64,000 nucleotides of DNA from Hetaerina americana (GCA_022747635.1 JAKTNV010000005.1:34816792-34880791), one strand, 5' to 3'; positions 34,691 to 46,830 are shown, numbered from the stretch's first letter. The notes: generated by a model from the sequence alone, not told the origin. Made by a program: numbers and translations.

Positions 34691-34985
34691 CGGGAGGGTG
34701 CGGTGGCTAACGCACAGGCTTCCCACCGAGAGGGCCCGGGTTCAAATCCTATACAAATATTTTTCAGTGGTATCCAGATCGCTACTTGAGGTACTTTGTG
34801 GAGAGCACTTTGTGTGAGTACGACGTCCGTGGGATGGGACGTTAAACTGCAGACCCCTTGGCGCCTTTCGACAAGAGTAGGCTAATGCCGACGCCGGGTT
34901 TCTTTCCACCATTTCTTTCCCATCCATCCTTCATGGCGCAAATGACCTTGGGTGTCGGTCGATCCCATAAAAACTACTACTATTA
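34691..34985 (+). mobile_element. SINE-A, full length, plus strand
   Basis: The head GGTGCGGTGGCTAACGC (A-box) and GGGTTCAAATCC (B-box at 34738-34749) is followed by the body and a tail TACTACTATTAC at 34975-34985. It is the only sense copy in the window; the other three are on the minus strand. It lies 10 bases from the preceding SINE-B-type insertion. Confidence 0.9.
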
Positions 34986-35094
34986 CGCTTCATGAGGATA
35001 TTTATTCACTTGCATTATATACATTCCATAATTTCACTCTGGGAACACTTTTATAAACTGACGTTTTAACCATACTGAGTCCCAAAGTCAGTGC

Positions 35095-35285
35095 AATTAA
35101 CGCATACTCTAAGAGAGGTGGGGTGCTCATGTCCTCTTCGGCTTCCCATACACTTCCGGTGTCCAGAAAACCACAGATATAAGGTTTTCACTGGTTCGAG
35201 GCACTACCAAAGATTTGAGCCCGAGACTTTTCCGTCAGTAACCGAACGCTCAACCCAATTGGGCCCCTCGTACAGTGTGATGCCA
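35095..35285 (-). repeat. Degenerate tRNA-like repeat
   Basis: On the minus strand, GAGCGTTCGGTTACTGACGG followed by CTCGGGCTCAAATC resembles a tRNA anticodon-arm and B-box region. No acceptor stem is formed. It is probably an old SINE. Confidence 0.45.
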
Positions 35286-36603
35286 TCTTTGCAATTACAG
35301 CGTCACGCACCCACCCACACAACGTCACGCTTTACCAGACCTCGGCCTCCTCCTTTGGGTGCACTTCGTACGGCAGGAATGGTTTCTGATAATGGGCTGG
35401 AACAAATGACGGGAAGATGGATTTACTCCACCTTCAGCGATACTCCGCCTCCACACATACCCGATCCTTCCGGAGAGGGGACTCCGGGTCAAGTAGAGTA
35501 AGGAATGAAGAAGTACCTTAGGCCATTTAAAGGGCAATGTGGACGGTGACAAAACTGGGACACGTGAGTCGGGCCATTCACGGTTTAAAGAAAAGGTTAA
35601 TCAGGGATTCTTGTTGAGTGCGGGAATCCAAATTTTTAAACTGCGTGATTTTTTTCTAAAATTCTTGACTACAAAATTTTTCTAAAAAAATTCCTGACGA
35701 GCATTATAGAAAATAATCAAGGAAAGAGTAAAGACTTTTGAATGATGCCGATAAAAGCATAACAAATGAAAATGTGAGTGAGTGGAGAACCTGAGAATAA
35801 CATCATGATAGGAAACGAAGAACTAGGAGATAATAATCTGACCCACGACAGAATCCTGAAGAAAGCAACGGTAGTAGAGAACATCATTAAATTACTTTCC
35901 CTCAATACCAGTGATTTAGACGCCTTAAAACATAACAACGAACTAAGCAACAAAGGAACAATCTTATGTCAAGTGATGTCTCTCCTAGAGATCACGAGAA
36001 AATAAAACCTAAGCGAACATAGATTAACAAAATGACATCTTGTGAAACACGTACATCTTTTCACGAACTGTTAAAGAGCTGGGAAAGCACGACAGAAAGG
36101 GGAGTTTTCCCAGAGCTTACAGATTTTTTAAACTCAAAAAAAGTTTTCTGCAGCATCTCTCTAAACATAATTCTGCATTACACACGAATGAAGAAGGAAG
36201 TAATGCACTAGATACTGGATATTATTATTTGATCGTAAACAATACGAGTTCAATGATGCATGAATTAACATTAATTAGATGAAATAACAATAGAGCAGCA
36301 CAACTGTTAATAACATTGTCTCTACTGATATTAACACTGGGCTGAGAGGCATCAAAAGCGAGAAGATTGCATGCACGACAAACTTTCACCTAATGTTATT
36401 ATTTCTAATGCAATGATGACACAGAAGGAATAGTTTTAGCGCCGCATTAAAGATAAGAGAAATTAACAGCCGGACCCTAATTGTTATAAGGAATCATTTT
36501 TCTCCTGCACAAATCGAAAACACAACGGCAGCAAACATACGATAATCTGAAATACTCGAATGCCATTTCTCACCAAACGAGACAAATGGCTGGTGACCTA
36601 ACC
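35286..36603. other. AT-rich interval, nothing recognised
   Basis: The left 200 bases are slightly GC-rich. Nothing further was seen. Confidence 0.5.
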
Positions 36604-36749
36604 TAGTGTCATCTATAATTAATGGTTTCTGGCGTAACTTTATGGAACCGATTCATTATAAATAAATGAAAGGACTAACTTTGTAGTTCCACAGGAAACT
36701 CGTGTGGAACTACAAAGTTAGTCCTTTCATTTATTTATAGTGTCATCTA
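36604..36749 (-). mobile_element. Foldback element E3 with 12-bp target duplication
   Basis: TAGTGTCATCTA is at 36604-36615 and 36738-36749. Perfect 37-bp arms lie at 36657-36693 and 36703-36739 with a 9-base loop, and a 41-base extension (36616-36656) lies on the left side only. This is the mirror image of E2, whose extension is also 41 bases. The arm sequence GTGGAA...AAA...GTCCTT resembles the outer part of the E2 arm. The hammerhead-like core is absent, so E3 may be a shortened relative. Confidence 0.85.
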
Positions 36750-37959
36750 GTAGTACTGGCTGCAGATGTAATATTCGTTTACGCATACGACGCAACCTCA
36801 TGCGAAATCGGATAAAATAGATTATTTTCCAACAAAAAAATAACAACCGGAGAAAAATATCCAGGATTAAGTCCAGAGAGGCAAGCTACGTCGACTTTTG
36901 AATGAATACAAATTTTATGGGCGATTAAATTGCGTAGGATTAAACGCTATTTTATACACGCATCTCATGAATTATTCATCTGAGTCCTTCCTGGTAAGTT
37001 GGTAAGGTTCCACGGACACATGCCGATTAGTACAAGGGGACATTAAATTATTTCAGCGTAAAGCGAAGATTGGAAGAATCAATTTTTTCCTTAGTACGCA
37101 GAGAATCATTAGTGATCAGTAGAAAACAATTTTAAAATAATATATTGTTACAACAGTCTTAACTATTAGTTATTACTTCCAGGAGTATGGGAATCGACTA
37201 ATTAATGGTGTAATTAGAAGTGATGAAAAACTACTCATAAAAAGACTATAAAGTTTATTCAAATCTATGATCCGAATTTCCAAGGGTTTCAATAGATTCT
37301 CCAAGAGAGACCACTACATTAGGAGGGAATGAAAACAAAATTCAGAGGTATAACAGAAAGAATTAAAAAAAAACGTATACGATTACATTCCACTGAAACC
37401 CCAATACTCCGACGCTCAACCGCAGCGACCGTATCTACCTCTGCGACAATTGATACTAGACTGATCCCGACGATGACTGAAAATTAATGAAGGATAACAA
37501 CTAGCGTTACTGAGAAACATGCAGCCACGCGGTCCAAAGCTCCCTTCTTCTATTTACTGCCACACAGAGAATAAGTATACTAATTTGGTGGATAAAATGA
37601 TGAGTAGCCGCGGTCATTCAATTGGGCAGACGTGCCACGTGAATTGTCGAGCAGATCGAATACCATAGGCACAGCCTTATCAGACATGTGAAACCACATG
37701 ATAAAACAATTACCCACGCGATGCCATTCACATACCCAATCCCCGAAAAAAATAAAAAAAAAACTCCATCTGGTAAATGAGCGAATTGCAAACTAATCGA
37801 ACTACACTCAATGGTGAAATGATTCATTCCCAATGAATGTTTCACAATTCCGCTCACGTACACAAGCGAATGACAACGCTAACGCAAAATTAGGTCGGGA
37901 TGTTCACTCTCATTCCCTCATAATGATGCGTGTTAGGTATCGTCGAACGAAACTTGGAA
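36750..37959. other. AT-rich interval, nothing recognised
   Basis: No feature identified. Confidence 0.5.
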
Positions 37960-38280
37960 GTCTTGCGCGGAGACCACGGCGGTATGATGGTTCCCGTGAC
38001 GTGACAAGGGAACAACACTCCCCTCACAGAACGCCCACTCCTCGCCATTTATGTCAAGAGATGGCGAGGATGGAGCGTCGTGGCCCCAGGGATGGTGGTC
38101 GTGGGAAGGGGGGACGGGAGAGGAAGGTAAGAATTAGGGCGGAACGGGGGGGGGAGAGTAAGGGGTAAGAGAGGAAAACGGGCGAGAGAGATTTTTCGCG
38201 AGGGTCGGAGGGGAGAGTTAATTAAGGGATTACAAGGAAGTTCAATAGCAAGACGGAAGAGGGAGGGCAAGACCGCGGTA
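37960..38280. other. GC-rich polypurine island 4
   Basis: G/A-rich plus strand with GGGGGGGG at 38147. Low-complexity open frames only. Confidence 0.5.
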
Positions 38281-38814
38281 AGTACCTGAGGCGAGAGAAA
38301 TGAAAAGAATTGTGTGAAATATTTTTCACTCCGACGACTCCTTCCGAGGCAATAATAATTCGAATAAGAACGGCTCCCCCATGCTCTCTCTCTCAGTCCC
38401 TCCGAACCGAAGCCCCAATTAAAAATGTGAGAGACAATATCCGTTCCCTTCAATGATGAAGCGATGAAAGTAGACGTATTTTGTACATCACATGAGAACC
38501 ACTCGCTCATGAAAAATCACCTCCCAGAGCGGTAATACTTTCGTTTGATTTTACAGAGGAAAAATGATTGTAATGATAAAAACTTGGTCCGAACAAATAC
38601 AACACATAAACATCATTCTGCATGAAATTAAGGCGCTCGGTCATACGTACATAATCGTCGAGTTTAAGTTTAAAAAAATCACGTCAAATACTTAACAAGG
38701 GCAAAGCAATTAGGTTCCATAAAGAAACACAAGAACGTAGAGAACTGTTTAGGACGATTAATCTCCACACAAAACTCGTTAATAGAAACGAAATTACCGA
38801 AAGCCATCATGTTA
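38281..38814. other. AT-rich interval, nothing recognised
   Basis: No feature identified. Confidence 0.5.
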
Positions 38815-38965
38815 ACAGCCAGGAGAGCATGGCGTCCACTTGTTAACCCAAAGGTCGTGGGTTAGTCTCACCTTGGGCGTGGGATTTAACTCTGGTATGT
38901 CGGCCCTTGGGATACCCGTTGACAATGAGGGAGTGGTTTAGCAGGACTACACCTGATACGCCTAA
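38815..38965 (+). repeat. Degenerate tRNA-like repeat
   Basis: AGCCAGGAGAGCATGGCG followed by GGTCGTGGGTTAGTCTCACC resembles a tRNA-derived head with a damaged B-box (expected GGTTCGAATC). The remainder is not shared with other copies here. Confidence 0.4.
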
Positions 38966-39639
38966 ATAACGTATAAAAGAATAGGTTCGGAGGAATTCAG
39001 TAGAGAGCCATCTCATTTTAAATCTACCGCTCCCACACTTAAAAACACTTAAAAGAGTATGCTTGGATGTAAGACAAAAATCTTCCACCGCCCATTACAC
39101 GCCATCCACCTGAAGATGTAACCTGGTACAGGGACCAAACTTCGCCATAAAACTGAATGAATGTGATGGAATACTGAAAAATGCAACAATAAGCAGCAAG
39201 GACCACACCAGAACTGCCCATTACATCGATATGAACTATTCATTTAATCCCAACAATCACTAAAAAAAGCAATAAGTTGCCAATTCAACGACACTTTCAG
39301 AGAGCAGAAAAAAAGACAAAATAAGCGAGTTAAACAATTTTCAAGCTATGATGGAACCACATTACGGCAGCAGTCGAAGCATAACCTCATTCCCCCAGCC
39401 CGAGAGAATAGGCGATTCAGTTTCGTGACAAACCTCCCACCCTGACAACACACGATCCCGGGGCGAGTAAAACGCTAAGAAAAAGAAATTTTTAACGACT
39501 GATGATTTTTCACGAGGGAGCCCGCCGTGTACATACGTATATACACGTAGGTATATTATGATTCAAAAAGAACGCGATATAAAAAATTTCAGTTAGTTTT
39601 TTTTAAACAAGCGACGCCTTTGAAACGAAAATACCCAGA
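38966..39639. other. AT-rich interval, nothing recognised
   Basis: No feature identified. Confidence 0.5.
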
Positions 39640-40620
39640 GTGGCACAAAACTTATAAGGGGAGATGGACCCCTCCCTCCCAAAGGCCCATCTTAACACAC
39701 ACGGCGAGGACGAGGGAGGGAGGGAGACTGTGTGAGGAGATAGAAGAGGTAGAGAGGCGAGGAGGAAGATCTTCCCTCTTTCTTTCTGAGAGATAAAAGA
39801 GAACGGAGCGGAGGAGGAAGAAGAGTGGATTTCCACGATGTGAAAAAGGGAGTCGGAAAAGATGAGAGATTTCCACCGAGGAGGGAGAGGGGGGGGGGAG
39901 GTCGAGGAGAAGGTGGAGATATGGGGATGGGGAGGAGTAGAGCGAGGACGCGCGTGAGAAAAAGAAGTTGAAAAGGGAGGTGGAGGTGGAGGGAGAGTGG
40001 AGTGAATAAGAAGGGCTGGAATAAAGTTTTGAGCTCGAAAGTGAGGGGAGAGGTGACGGAGAGGCACCAACAAAGAGGCGCGAGTAAGAGTTTTATACAC
40101 ATTTTTTTTCCTTCTTCTCCTTCCCGAGGGACGGGCGAAGAGGTTGGGGGAGGTGGTGGAGGTGGCGGAGGCGTATGGGAGGGTGGGGGATGAGGAGGCA
40201 ATTCTTAAGGGCGGCGTTGGGGGAGGGTGGGGCGGAAAAACTCGAGTAGGAAAGAATGCGTGCCGAAACCGCCACGAGAGGACGCGCCGAGGTGAAGAAG
40301 TGGGGCGTGAAGGAGGGCGGGCGGCGGTGGAAGAGGTGTGCGCGTGTGTGTGTATGCCGAAGGGGTTGAAGGCGAGGAGGGGTGTGTGGAGGGGGGGCAG
40401 AGGTGGTGGAAGACTTAGAAAGAAATCGATGGAACATCCCCAGCCTCTTCCCCCGCGAAAACCGTCAGAACCCTCACACCCTTCCCGGAAACCCTTGGGC
40501 GGAGTCACCCGTTTGGCGCCAATTCACCCGGGTCTCCATGGAGCACCTCCTTTGCCACTCCCTTCCCCCTCACAAGGTCCTCGGCACCACTCGCACACAC
40601 AACCCTCCTTCTCCTCTTTC
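39640..40620. other. GC-rich polypurine island 5
   Basis: A nearly 1-kb segment with a G/A-rich plus strand up to about 40400 and a more C-rich end. The 301-codon minus-strand open frame (39603-40508) is Pro/Ser/Leu-rich low complexity without conserved motifs. I treat it as a composition artefact. Confidence 0.6.
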
Positions 40621-40773
40621 CTATAGTACGTATTATTAAACGCAGGTGTGAAAATCGTGGTGCCAGGCTAAATTTGACTTTAGCTTAGCCCGATTTTCAC
40701 TTCTTTTCCAAAACGATGTCTTACTTGCCCTTCATTTCGTCTACATAAATGTGAATTTAAAGAATGCCCAACC

Positions 40774-40890
40774 GGCGGCGGATGGGAAACGTACTCGCCT
40801 GCTATAATTGAGGTTACGGGTTCGATTCCTGCCTCGTGGGGGTTTTCCTCCGCCTGGGGCTTGGGTAATTTGTGGTAGCTCTGATATCAT
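40774..40890 (+). mobile_element. SINE-C (tRNA-derived)
   Basis: GGCGGATGGGAAACGTACTC followed by TTACGGGTTCGATTCCTGCC gives a good B-box (GGTTCGATTCC) at 40819-40829. It is followed by GGTTTTCCTCCGCCTGGGGC, typical of a SINE body. It is the only clear copy in the window, so the family assignment rests on the tRNA-like head alone. Confidence 0.6.
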
Positions 40891-42737
40891 GTTCAAAAAT
40901 CCTATTTTAAAGGAAACTTGTTTTTTTTTCGGATTAGTTGTTATGTGAAAACAATTTTGCCGATGCCTGGAATATGCGAGCCTCGTGTCGTTACGTCGCG
41001 GACGCAAGAAAACAATAGGACGCTTCGATGGTAATCGGGGCTGTTTGGTGGTTAGTGTATAAAACGCTCTCCTTCCGCTTTCATCATTGGAAAGCTAAGG
41101 ATTCCTCGGCGACACGTTGCGAAACACGTGGATTGAATCTGAGAAGCGTTAAATGAGTCAAATTCATTTTTCAATTTCAACAACTGGTAAGTGATAGCAT
41201 ACTGGAGCGATATCGTTTAAAGCCATACTGCTCTCTACACTTGCTAATACCACTAATTCCTATATTCCTCGGTTAACCCATCGATTTTAAACTGTGCCAA
41301 TAGCCCAGCAGGTGCGCAACTGATGCAGTAACAAATATTTGCACGTTACGCGAAAGACAAATATCCACGAGGTTGATCGTAATTTTCATTTAATCAAAAT
41401 CAATCAGTATGCTCTTCGTTCAATGAGTTATTAATGATACCGTTTAATTCATTTGGATGAAAATATTTACACAAGCGCTAGAGTACCACATAGCTATGGT
41501 CAAAATATCAACTAATACATTTTATAGATGAGAAAGAGAAAAAGTAGAGAAAAAAGTGGACCTAAATACACATTAAATCAGCCTGCACCAAAATCTTTTG
41601 GTAACATACGTGTCGCTGTACAAAACACTTTTACTAGTAAAAGTTATATAATTGCTTCATTTAAAAACAGTTCGGCTTAAAATTTATTTTTTTAAAGTTT
41701 TTAACCCCAAAATGACATAAAGACTAAGTTCCGTACCTAAGAATCTCAAGGTTGAAACATAATTTCTAATAATTAGATGCATATACTGATTATACGTAGA
41801 CATTTCATGGCAGAAAATGAATTTATACCGAATTGAAAACGTCACTTTTTATTAATTTAGACGTTGACTATGATAATTAGAAGTGAATACTTCTTCACAA
41901 AACCGGCCTCAAATTGCCGCCGCGCTTTGTGGCCTCAACGATGACGTAAAAACGCGCCACTATATTCTTAAATGTGCAACTCGTTTCCTCCACTCTCGGG
42001 CTCTGAGGAGAGAAGGGAGGCCAGACTCCCTCCCATGCACTGAAGACATTTTCCATTTTTAGAATGATGCCGCTGGGCCTTTTTCATCCACTCCCTCCCA
42101 CCTGCTCGATCCTCTCTCACAAAAAAAATGTGCCCTCTGAATTTAATACACCACAGTATGATTTTAAAAATGAAAACCTGGGTCGTGAAACAAACAAAAG
42201 AATATCTATCTGGTTTGGCTTGAAAAAACATTTATCGTCGATTTAGAAGCGGAAACAACTCAAATGAAATGCACGATACCAAAATAATTTTAAGGATAAA
42301 ATAAATAGAGAGTGCCAGTTATTTTACTCAAATCATCAATTTCATTTTACGTGGTCTATAAAGGTTATCATTGGCATCGATGACCCAGGGAGATGAGGTG
42401 ATTAAATTGGTGCATTGCTAGGCTATTGAGTTGAGAGTGCGGGGTCGTACTGCTACGACTGGCATATAGCTGGTAATGCGCAAAGGCATTGCCAGCTAAA
42501 TCTCACGAGTACTCGTATACTTTTCTGGGCACCGGAGCTTTGTCAATCCACTGGTGCAATGAAAAGACTCGCGTGCCCTGAAAGTGAGTTTCACGCGCAC
42601 GTTGAATTCCGTGGTGCTATTTTAATAATTGTATATACCATTCGGCGAAGGTATCTTTTGTAGATCAAACACTTTGATAAACGAATTTCCGAATACAACT
42701 CAGCATTACAGTTTCAACCAAAGTTTGTGATTTTTCG
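40891..42737. other. AT-rich interval with two weak tRNA-like stretches
   Basis: Segments near 41038-41145 (GGTGGTTAGTG..., GTGGATTGAATC) and 42385-42470 (AGATGAGGTGATTAAATTGG, GTGCGGGGTCGTACTG) look like eroded SINE heads. There is an 18-base perfect palindrome at 41627-41644. No gene was seen. Confidence 0.4.
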
Positions 42738-42872
42738 GTAACAGAACTTCCAGGAAAAACTCAGGCGGCACAGGCAAAGACGCTGGTCCCCTACCCTGAT
42801 TTTTGAATAACTACAACTCTGTTATTAAGCCGTAGAACTAAGTACTTGGTGAGCTCTACCCTTACCTCAGAG
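42738..42872 (+). mobile_element. SINE-B 3' body, degenerate
   Basis: ACTTCCAGGAAAAACTC, then GCTGGTCCCCTACCCTGAT, then AAGTACTTGGTGAGCTCTAC follow the order of the SINE-B body in sense. The head is missing. Confidence 0.6.
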
Positions 42873-43019
42873 ACTAATCTTAGGGTTGGCAACTACTGTA
42901 GAGTTAGTATTTGATTAACTTAATCATGTTTTGTATTTTTGTTGGGACTTAAATAATATTCAACCCGGAAAATTATTTTCATACTTTTTAAAGCTGAGTT
43001 TTATGTTCCATTTGGACCA

Positions 43020-43455
43020 AGTCCTCGAAGAAAATTACCCTCTCCCACAATTCTCTTCCCCTCTCTCCGCATGGAGCGACGATCCCCAAGGGTCAACCGC
43101 CGACGGAGGTGGAAACCTCCGCGGTTCTCGCCGGCCTACGGGTTAATTGCTCGCGGAGGGAGGATGTGATCGCACTCTCAGAACGAGGGGGTCCACTCTT
43201 CCATCCCCCTTTGCTCTCGCACCCCTCCCCTCAATCTTCTCTCGACGCCCTAGTATCCCTTGACGTTCCCCTTGGTCGCCAAGAGCGTGTGTGTCTTCCA
43301 CTCTTGCTTGCCCCGCTTACACTCCTCGCCCCCACGGCACTGCTGACTCGACACGCACCACACCCTTCCATCCCACCTTCCTGTTCACGGATCGAGGGCA
43401 TCTGGATGTTGCGGTGGTCACCGTCCGGACTTCCCACGCAGAGGGACCGTTTTCA
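43020..43455. other. GC-rich polypyrimidine island 6
   Basis: C/T-rich plus strand, opposite in polarity to islands 1 and 3-5. Open frames are low complexity. Confidence 0.5.
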
Positions 43456-43561
43456 GTGCTCGGAGGTGTCAGATTATTTGACTGTGCTCCAATGTTTAGC
43501 TGTGCGCCAAGAGGTTAGTGCGCGTAGAATACTCTTACGGTGCTCTAATTTTTTTATTGGC

Positions 43562-43690
43562 ATAGTACCCTCCAAGCCACCTCTACGGTGCCCATGAATG
43601 CCTCTACCTCTACGGTACCCTCCAAGCCACCTCCAAGCCACCGCTACGGTGAGTGGCAGGGTGTACTTACACACCAGGCTAATTTTGAAC
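43562..43690. repeat. Family F repeat with internal stutter
   Basis: GTACCCTCCAAGCCACCTC occurs at 43565 and 43616, and CCAAGCCACC three times in 70 bases (43572, 43622, 43633). It is followed by GAGTGGCAGGGTGTACTTAC and ACACCAGGCTAATTTTGAACC. The latter part aligns with 3345-3382 and 55000-55033. Local tandem duplication within the repeat is evident. Confidence 0.65.
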
Positions 43691-45280
43691 CAAAATACTT
43701 TTCACTCCTAGTGCGGTCGGACAACGATATTCTGATCCCTTATCGTTCCCGGGAAAAGTCGGACAGAAGGTCATCCTGTGGAACCTTCGGGACCTTGCAC
43801 TAAGGGTAAGCTAATTAAGGTCCAATTTACCATATTTTATCCCTTTTTCTGCTCAAATGTGTATTCCCTTTTCATCACTACAGCATTCACCTGATTAGTA
43901 CTTGTTTTACGATTGAGGGTACCATGCCATGGAAGAACGAGTACCTAAATCTGTTGGTGATGGTGTCCATCTCTCTTATTTTATTTCGGTGATCGAATTT
44001 CCCAATATAATTTGATGCCATAATAAATATCTCGGTGTCCCATGCTTACGCATGGGTCCTGTGCCTTTCTAATAGTCGAAGTCTTGCCTGTTCTCTTCGT
44101 GTATGAAAAGGGCCGAACCTGAGTAAAAGAAAGTTCCATTCACTGGCCAACCATTCCCTGGACTCACGCTACTCAATCAGCAGATTTCTGTTCCACGAAA
44201 CCCTAAAGAGGGTGAACTTCAAAACATAGCTTTAGTTCCGAAATTATTTTGGATATATGCTTTAATCACAAATTTAAATAAGCATGTCATACTGTGAGTG
44301 TTTGTGTGTGAGAGAGAGAGAGCCTTTCATATAACGCGAGGAAGTGCCTGTAGCTAATCGGGGTAATGATTTCATGAGAAAAATATATTTTTTCACCAAA
44401 TGCTGCGTTGGTTGGATGCTGATTTTAAGTATTAAAGACACCTGATCATAAGTAGTATAACAACCACTCTTGAAGCCAAATTTAGGGAAACTCAAACATT
44501 AAATGTAAAAACTCACTAAGGGTAGTTTTACGTTTGGTGTAAGGACGTAGGACCGTAACTTTGGAGTCGTGAGACCAGAAATTACTTTAGAAAAATTGGA
44601 TTTGCAGCGGCAAGCCTCCCCATCCTATAACTTCATTACTTAACATTTAAAATACTCCATGGCCTAATTCTTGATAGAATACTTGAATAGAACAATTATT
44701 TGAGAAAATGTCTAACTTAACGGGGAAGAAATTTGGAGATTTGCAAATATAGGCGGGGTTTTTTGCATTAAGTCACAAGAACGCATGTGTATAATAGATA
44801 AGTTGAAACATATTGTGATATGTCATGATAATAGAGCCAATAATAAAGACGGACTGGCGACGGCGTGGGAATTTTTACCGGCTACATGAGCTATAAACTA
44901 TTTCGTACAACTGTATAGGCTGCCTTCATCCGAACCCTACCTTAACCGGGAAAATACCAACAATAAGACAATATGGATAAGGGCAATGTTCACTTTTCAG
45001 ACATGTTAAACTGTTGAGGGTAATCTCTTGACTGCTATTATTAATATCAAAACTATTCCACTCAGTATATGCATAAACATACATTACAATAAGTGCTACT
45101 TACGTTCTCAATGAGGAAACTATAAGAAGAAAGTATTGACACGAAAAGTGGTCAACGCTTATGGCCGTGGTACACGACTTCCAGTACCTTAATCAGGATT
45201 TTAAACATTTGACACAAACTCGATGCCAAGCCTCGAATAAACCCTTCTTCACTATCCAACTCTTACTCTACTTACGTTTT
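43691..45280. other. AT-rich interval, nothing recognised
   Basis: A short GA run lies at 44309-44322. No other feature was identified. Confidence 0.5.
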
Positions 45281-45281
45281 T

Positions 45282-45293
45282 TGCGCATGCGCA
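45282..45293. promoter_or_regulatory. NRF-1-type palindrome TGCGCATGCGCA
   Basis: A perfect 12-base palindrome matching the NRF-1 (Drosophila Ewg) consensus YGCGCAYGCGCR. It lies 50 bases before the ATG of the Harbinger-like frame and is the only CpG-dense spot in an AT-rich stretch. It could be a promoter element or part of a transposon end. Confidence 0.4.
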
Positions 45294-45343
45294 CTGGCTT
45301 TTGTGTTTTCGGTCGGAGCTAGTGTTTAAGGTTCAATTCCAAC

Positions 45344-45541
45344 ATGAATTTAGTAGTCGTAATGTCAGAATCCATCCGTAGTTCTGACGAGGGACCGGCT
45401 GTGCTACTAGATGCGATGTTAATTTACAAACTTTTTTATTACCGAAAACGTAAAAGGGACATCTGGGTAAGAAATTGGACTCACAGAAGACGTAAAGGAG
45501 CGGTACTGGTATTTTGGCGATGCTACTCAATTAACTGCTAA
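45344..45541 (+). pseudogene. PIF/Harbinger-like transposase N-terminal fragment
   Basis: The 65-codon frame contains LIYKLFYY followed by KRKRDIWVRNWTHRRRK. This resembles the start of HARBI1-type transposases: a hydrophobic stretch, several basic residues, then W-V-x-x-W-x-x-R-R. After RRRKGA the similarity stops and the frame ends at a natural stop. No DDE nuclease region (around 350 residues in the family) was seen downstream. It could be a truncated insertion or a first exon. The ATG choice fits the start of similarity. The match is by eye and limited to about 30 residues. Confidence 0.45.
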
Positions 45542-46179
45542 ATTAAGAAATAGACAGTATATACGTTATTTACGAAAGTTCCTAAAATATAATTTACGAG
45601 ATATTTAATTCTACGAGCGGCTCCTTCATTCATGAGCACATTTTTATAGACAGATCACGTTAACTGACTTCCTATTAAAATAATGTGGAATCCAGCGCCA
45701 CAAAGCGGTAATCCCTTGAAACACCCCAGCTCATCTACGATTGGTACACGCAGTCGGTTTTCAGAATCGAACGGAGAATTAGCATCCCACTTATTTCTAT
45801 TTTCAGTAGAGAAAATCGAACTCATTTATTAAATATGATACCTCCTTTTAAACGATACGATTTTAAATATACTGATTCCAGTACTGAAATAAATATTCCG
45901 TAAGTTGGCCTTCAAGCAAGATTATATTAAATTCAGTTTCCATAGATTTCATACTATTCTTCTTTGAGTTGACAGCCTTTGGAGTCTCACTTCACCATTT
46001 TATCGATTTGACCGAAATTGCAACTGAGCGACTTATCAAATTGAATAGCTCTTTTCTGTGTATATTAGGCTAGGATTATCTTCTATTAATCCGGAAAGGT
46101 TTTTTTTAATAATGGAATCACCTTGAACTTACAATGTATACTTCTACGTATATACTTACTTGTATATCAGCGGTGAGCA
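45542..46179. other. AT-rich interval, nothing recognised
   Basis: No feature identified. Confidence 0.5.
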
Positions 46180-46345
46180 TCAAGATTGGAGGCAGGGCAC
46201 GGGGTTTCATCGAGCCGAGGGAAACGGGGACAAGAGGACACGGGAGCGAGGGGCATAATGGGGCGAGGGGAGCGGATAATGACCGAGGGGATTTGACACG
46301 ACCGAGAGAGGGATGAAGATGGATTTAGGACGTTGCCCCCGGCTC
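46180..46345. other. Small GC-rich purine segment
   Basis: G/A-rich, CpG-containing patch, followed about 100 bases later by ACTAG|GTAAGTAATG, a good splice-donor match at 46435-46448. No exon is supported. Confidence 0.4.
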
Positions 46346-46609
46346 GTTTGAACGGTGATGAGTCGAGACAACATTTAAATATGCGCATCCACATCTAGTC
46401 CTTCAAGATGCAACATGGACAGGTGGCAAGTGCTACTAGGTAAGTAATGTACAAATAAAACGTGAAATTTTTATATGGGGCTTATTTAAGAATTTCATCT
46501 TCAAAACTTTTGGCAAATGTCAACATTTATGTCGCATTCCACTCATTCTTCTCGAGCCATGAAAGTTGAGCCCTTTGACAAAATTTAAAAACTCAGATAA
46601 GATATTTAT

Positions 46610-46830
46610 AACGGAAGCAGCGTAACGTACGGACCCGAAATTTGGTCTTTGAGGCAAGCGCACGAGCGTAAATAAAAAGGATTCTGGGATGTGATTATGG
46701 AGAAGAATTGGGAAAATAAGTCGACAAAGAGAAAGACGAACGACGAAGTTAGATCAAGGCGGGAATAGAATTGAGGAAAGATACTACATTAAGAAAACGG
46801 TAGGAAGTTCATGCGATACAAAATATATAA
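46610..46830 (+). pseudogene. LINE C-terminal relic (different family)
   Basis: TYGPEIWSLRQAHERK, then a stop, is encoded from 46625. In shifted frames it continues with RILGCDYGEELG-type sequence and RRTTKLDQGG. This fits the LTYGAETWSLTxxxExxLxxxERxxxRxxLGISxxD region after the RT domain of craniate- and insect-type LINEs. It is distinct in sequence from the 31-, 33- and 50-kb relics. Confidence 0.65.

Noticed and set aside
39603..40508. 301-codon minus-strand open frame
   Set aside because: Entirely within a polypurine island; the translation is Pro/Ser/Leu/His-rich low complexity with no domain, and equally long frames occur on the other strand.
46425..46448. Short coding first exon ending ACTAG|GTAAGT
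   Set aside because: Good donor, but only eight to eleven codons precede it and no downstream exon was recognised.
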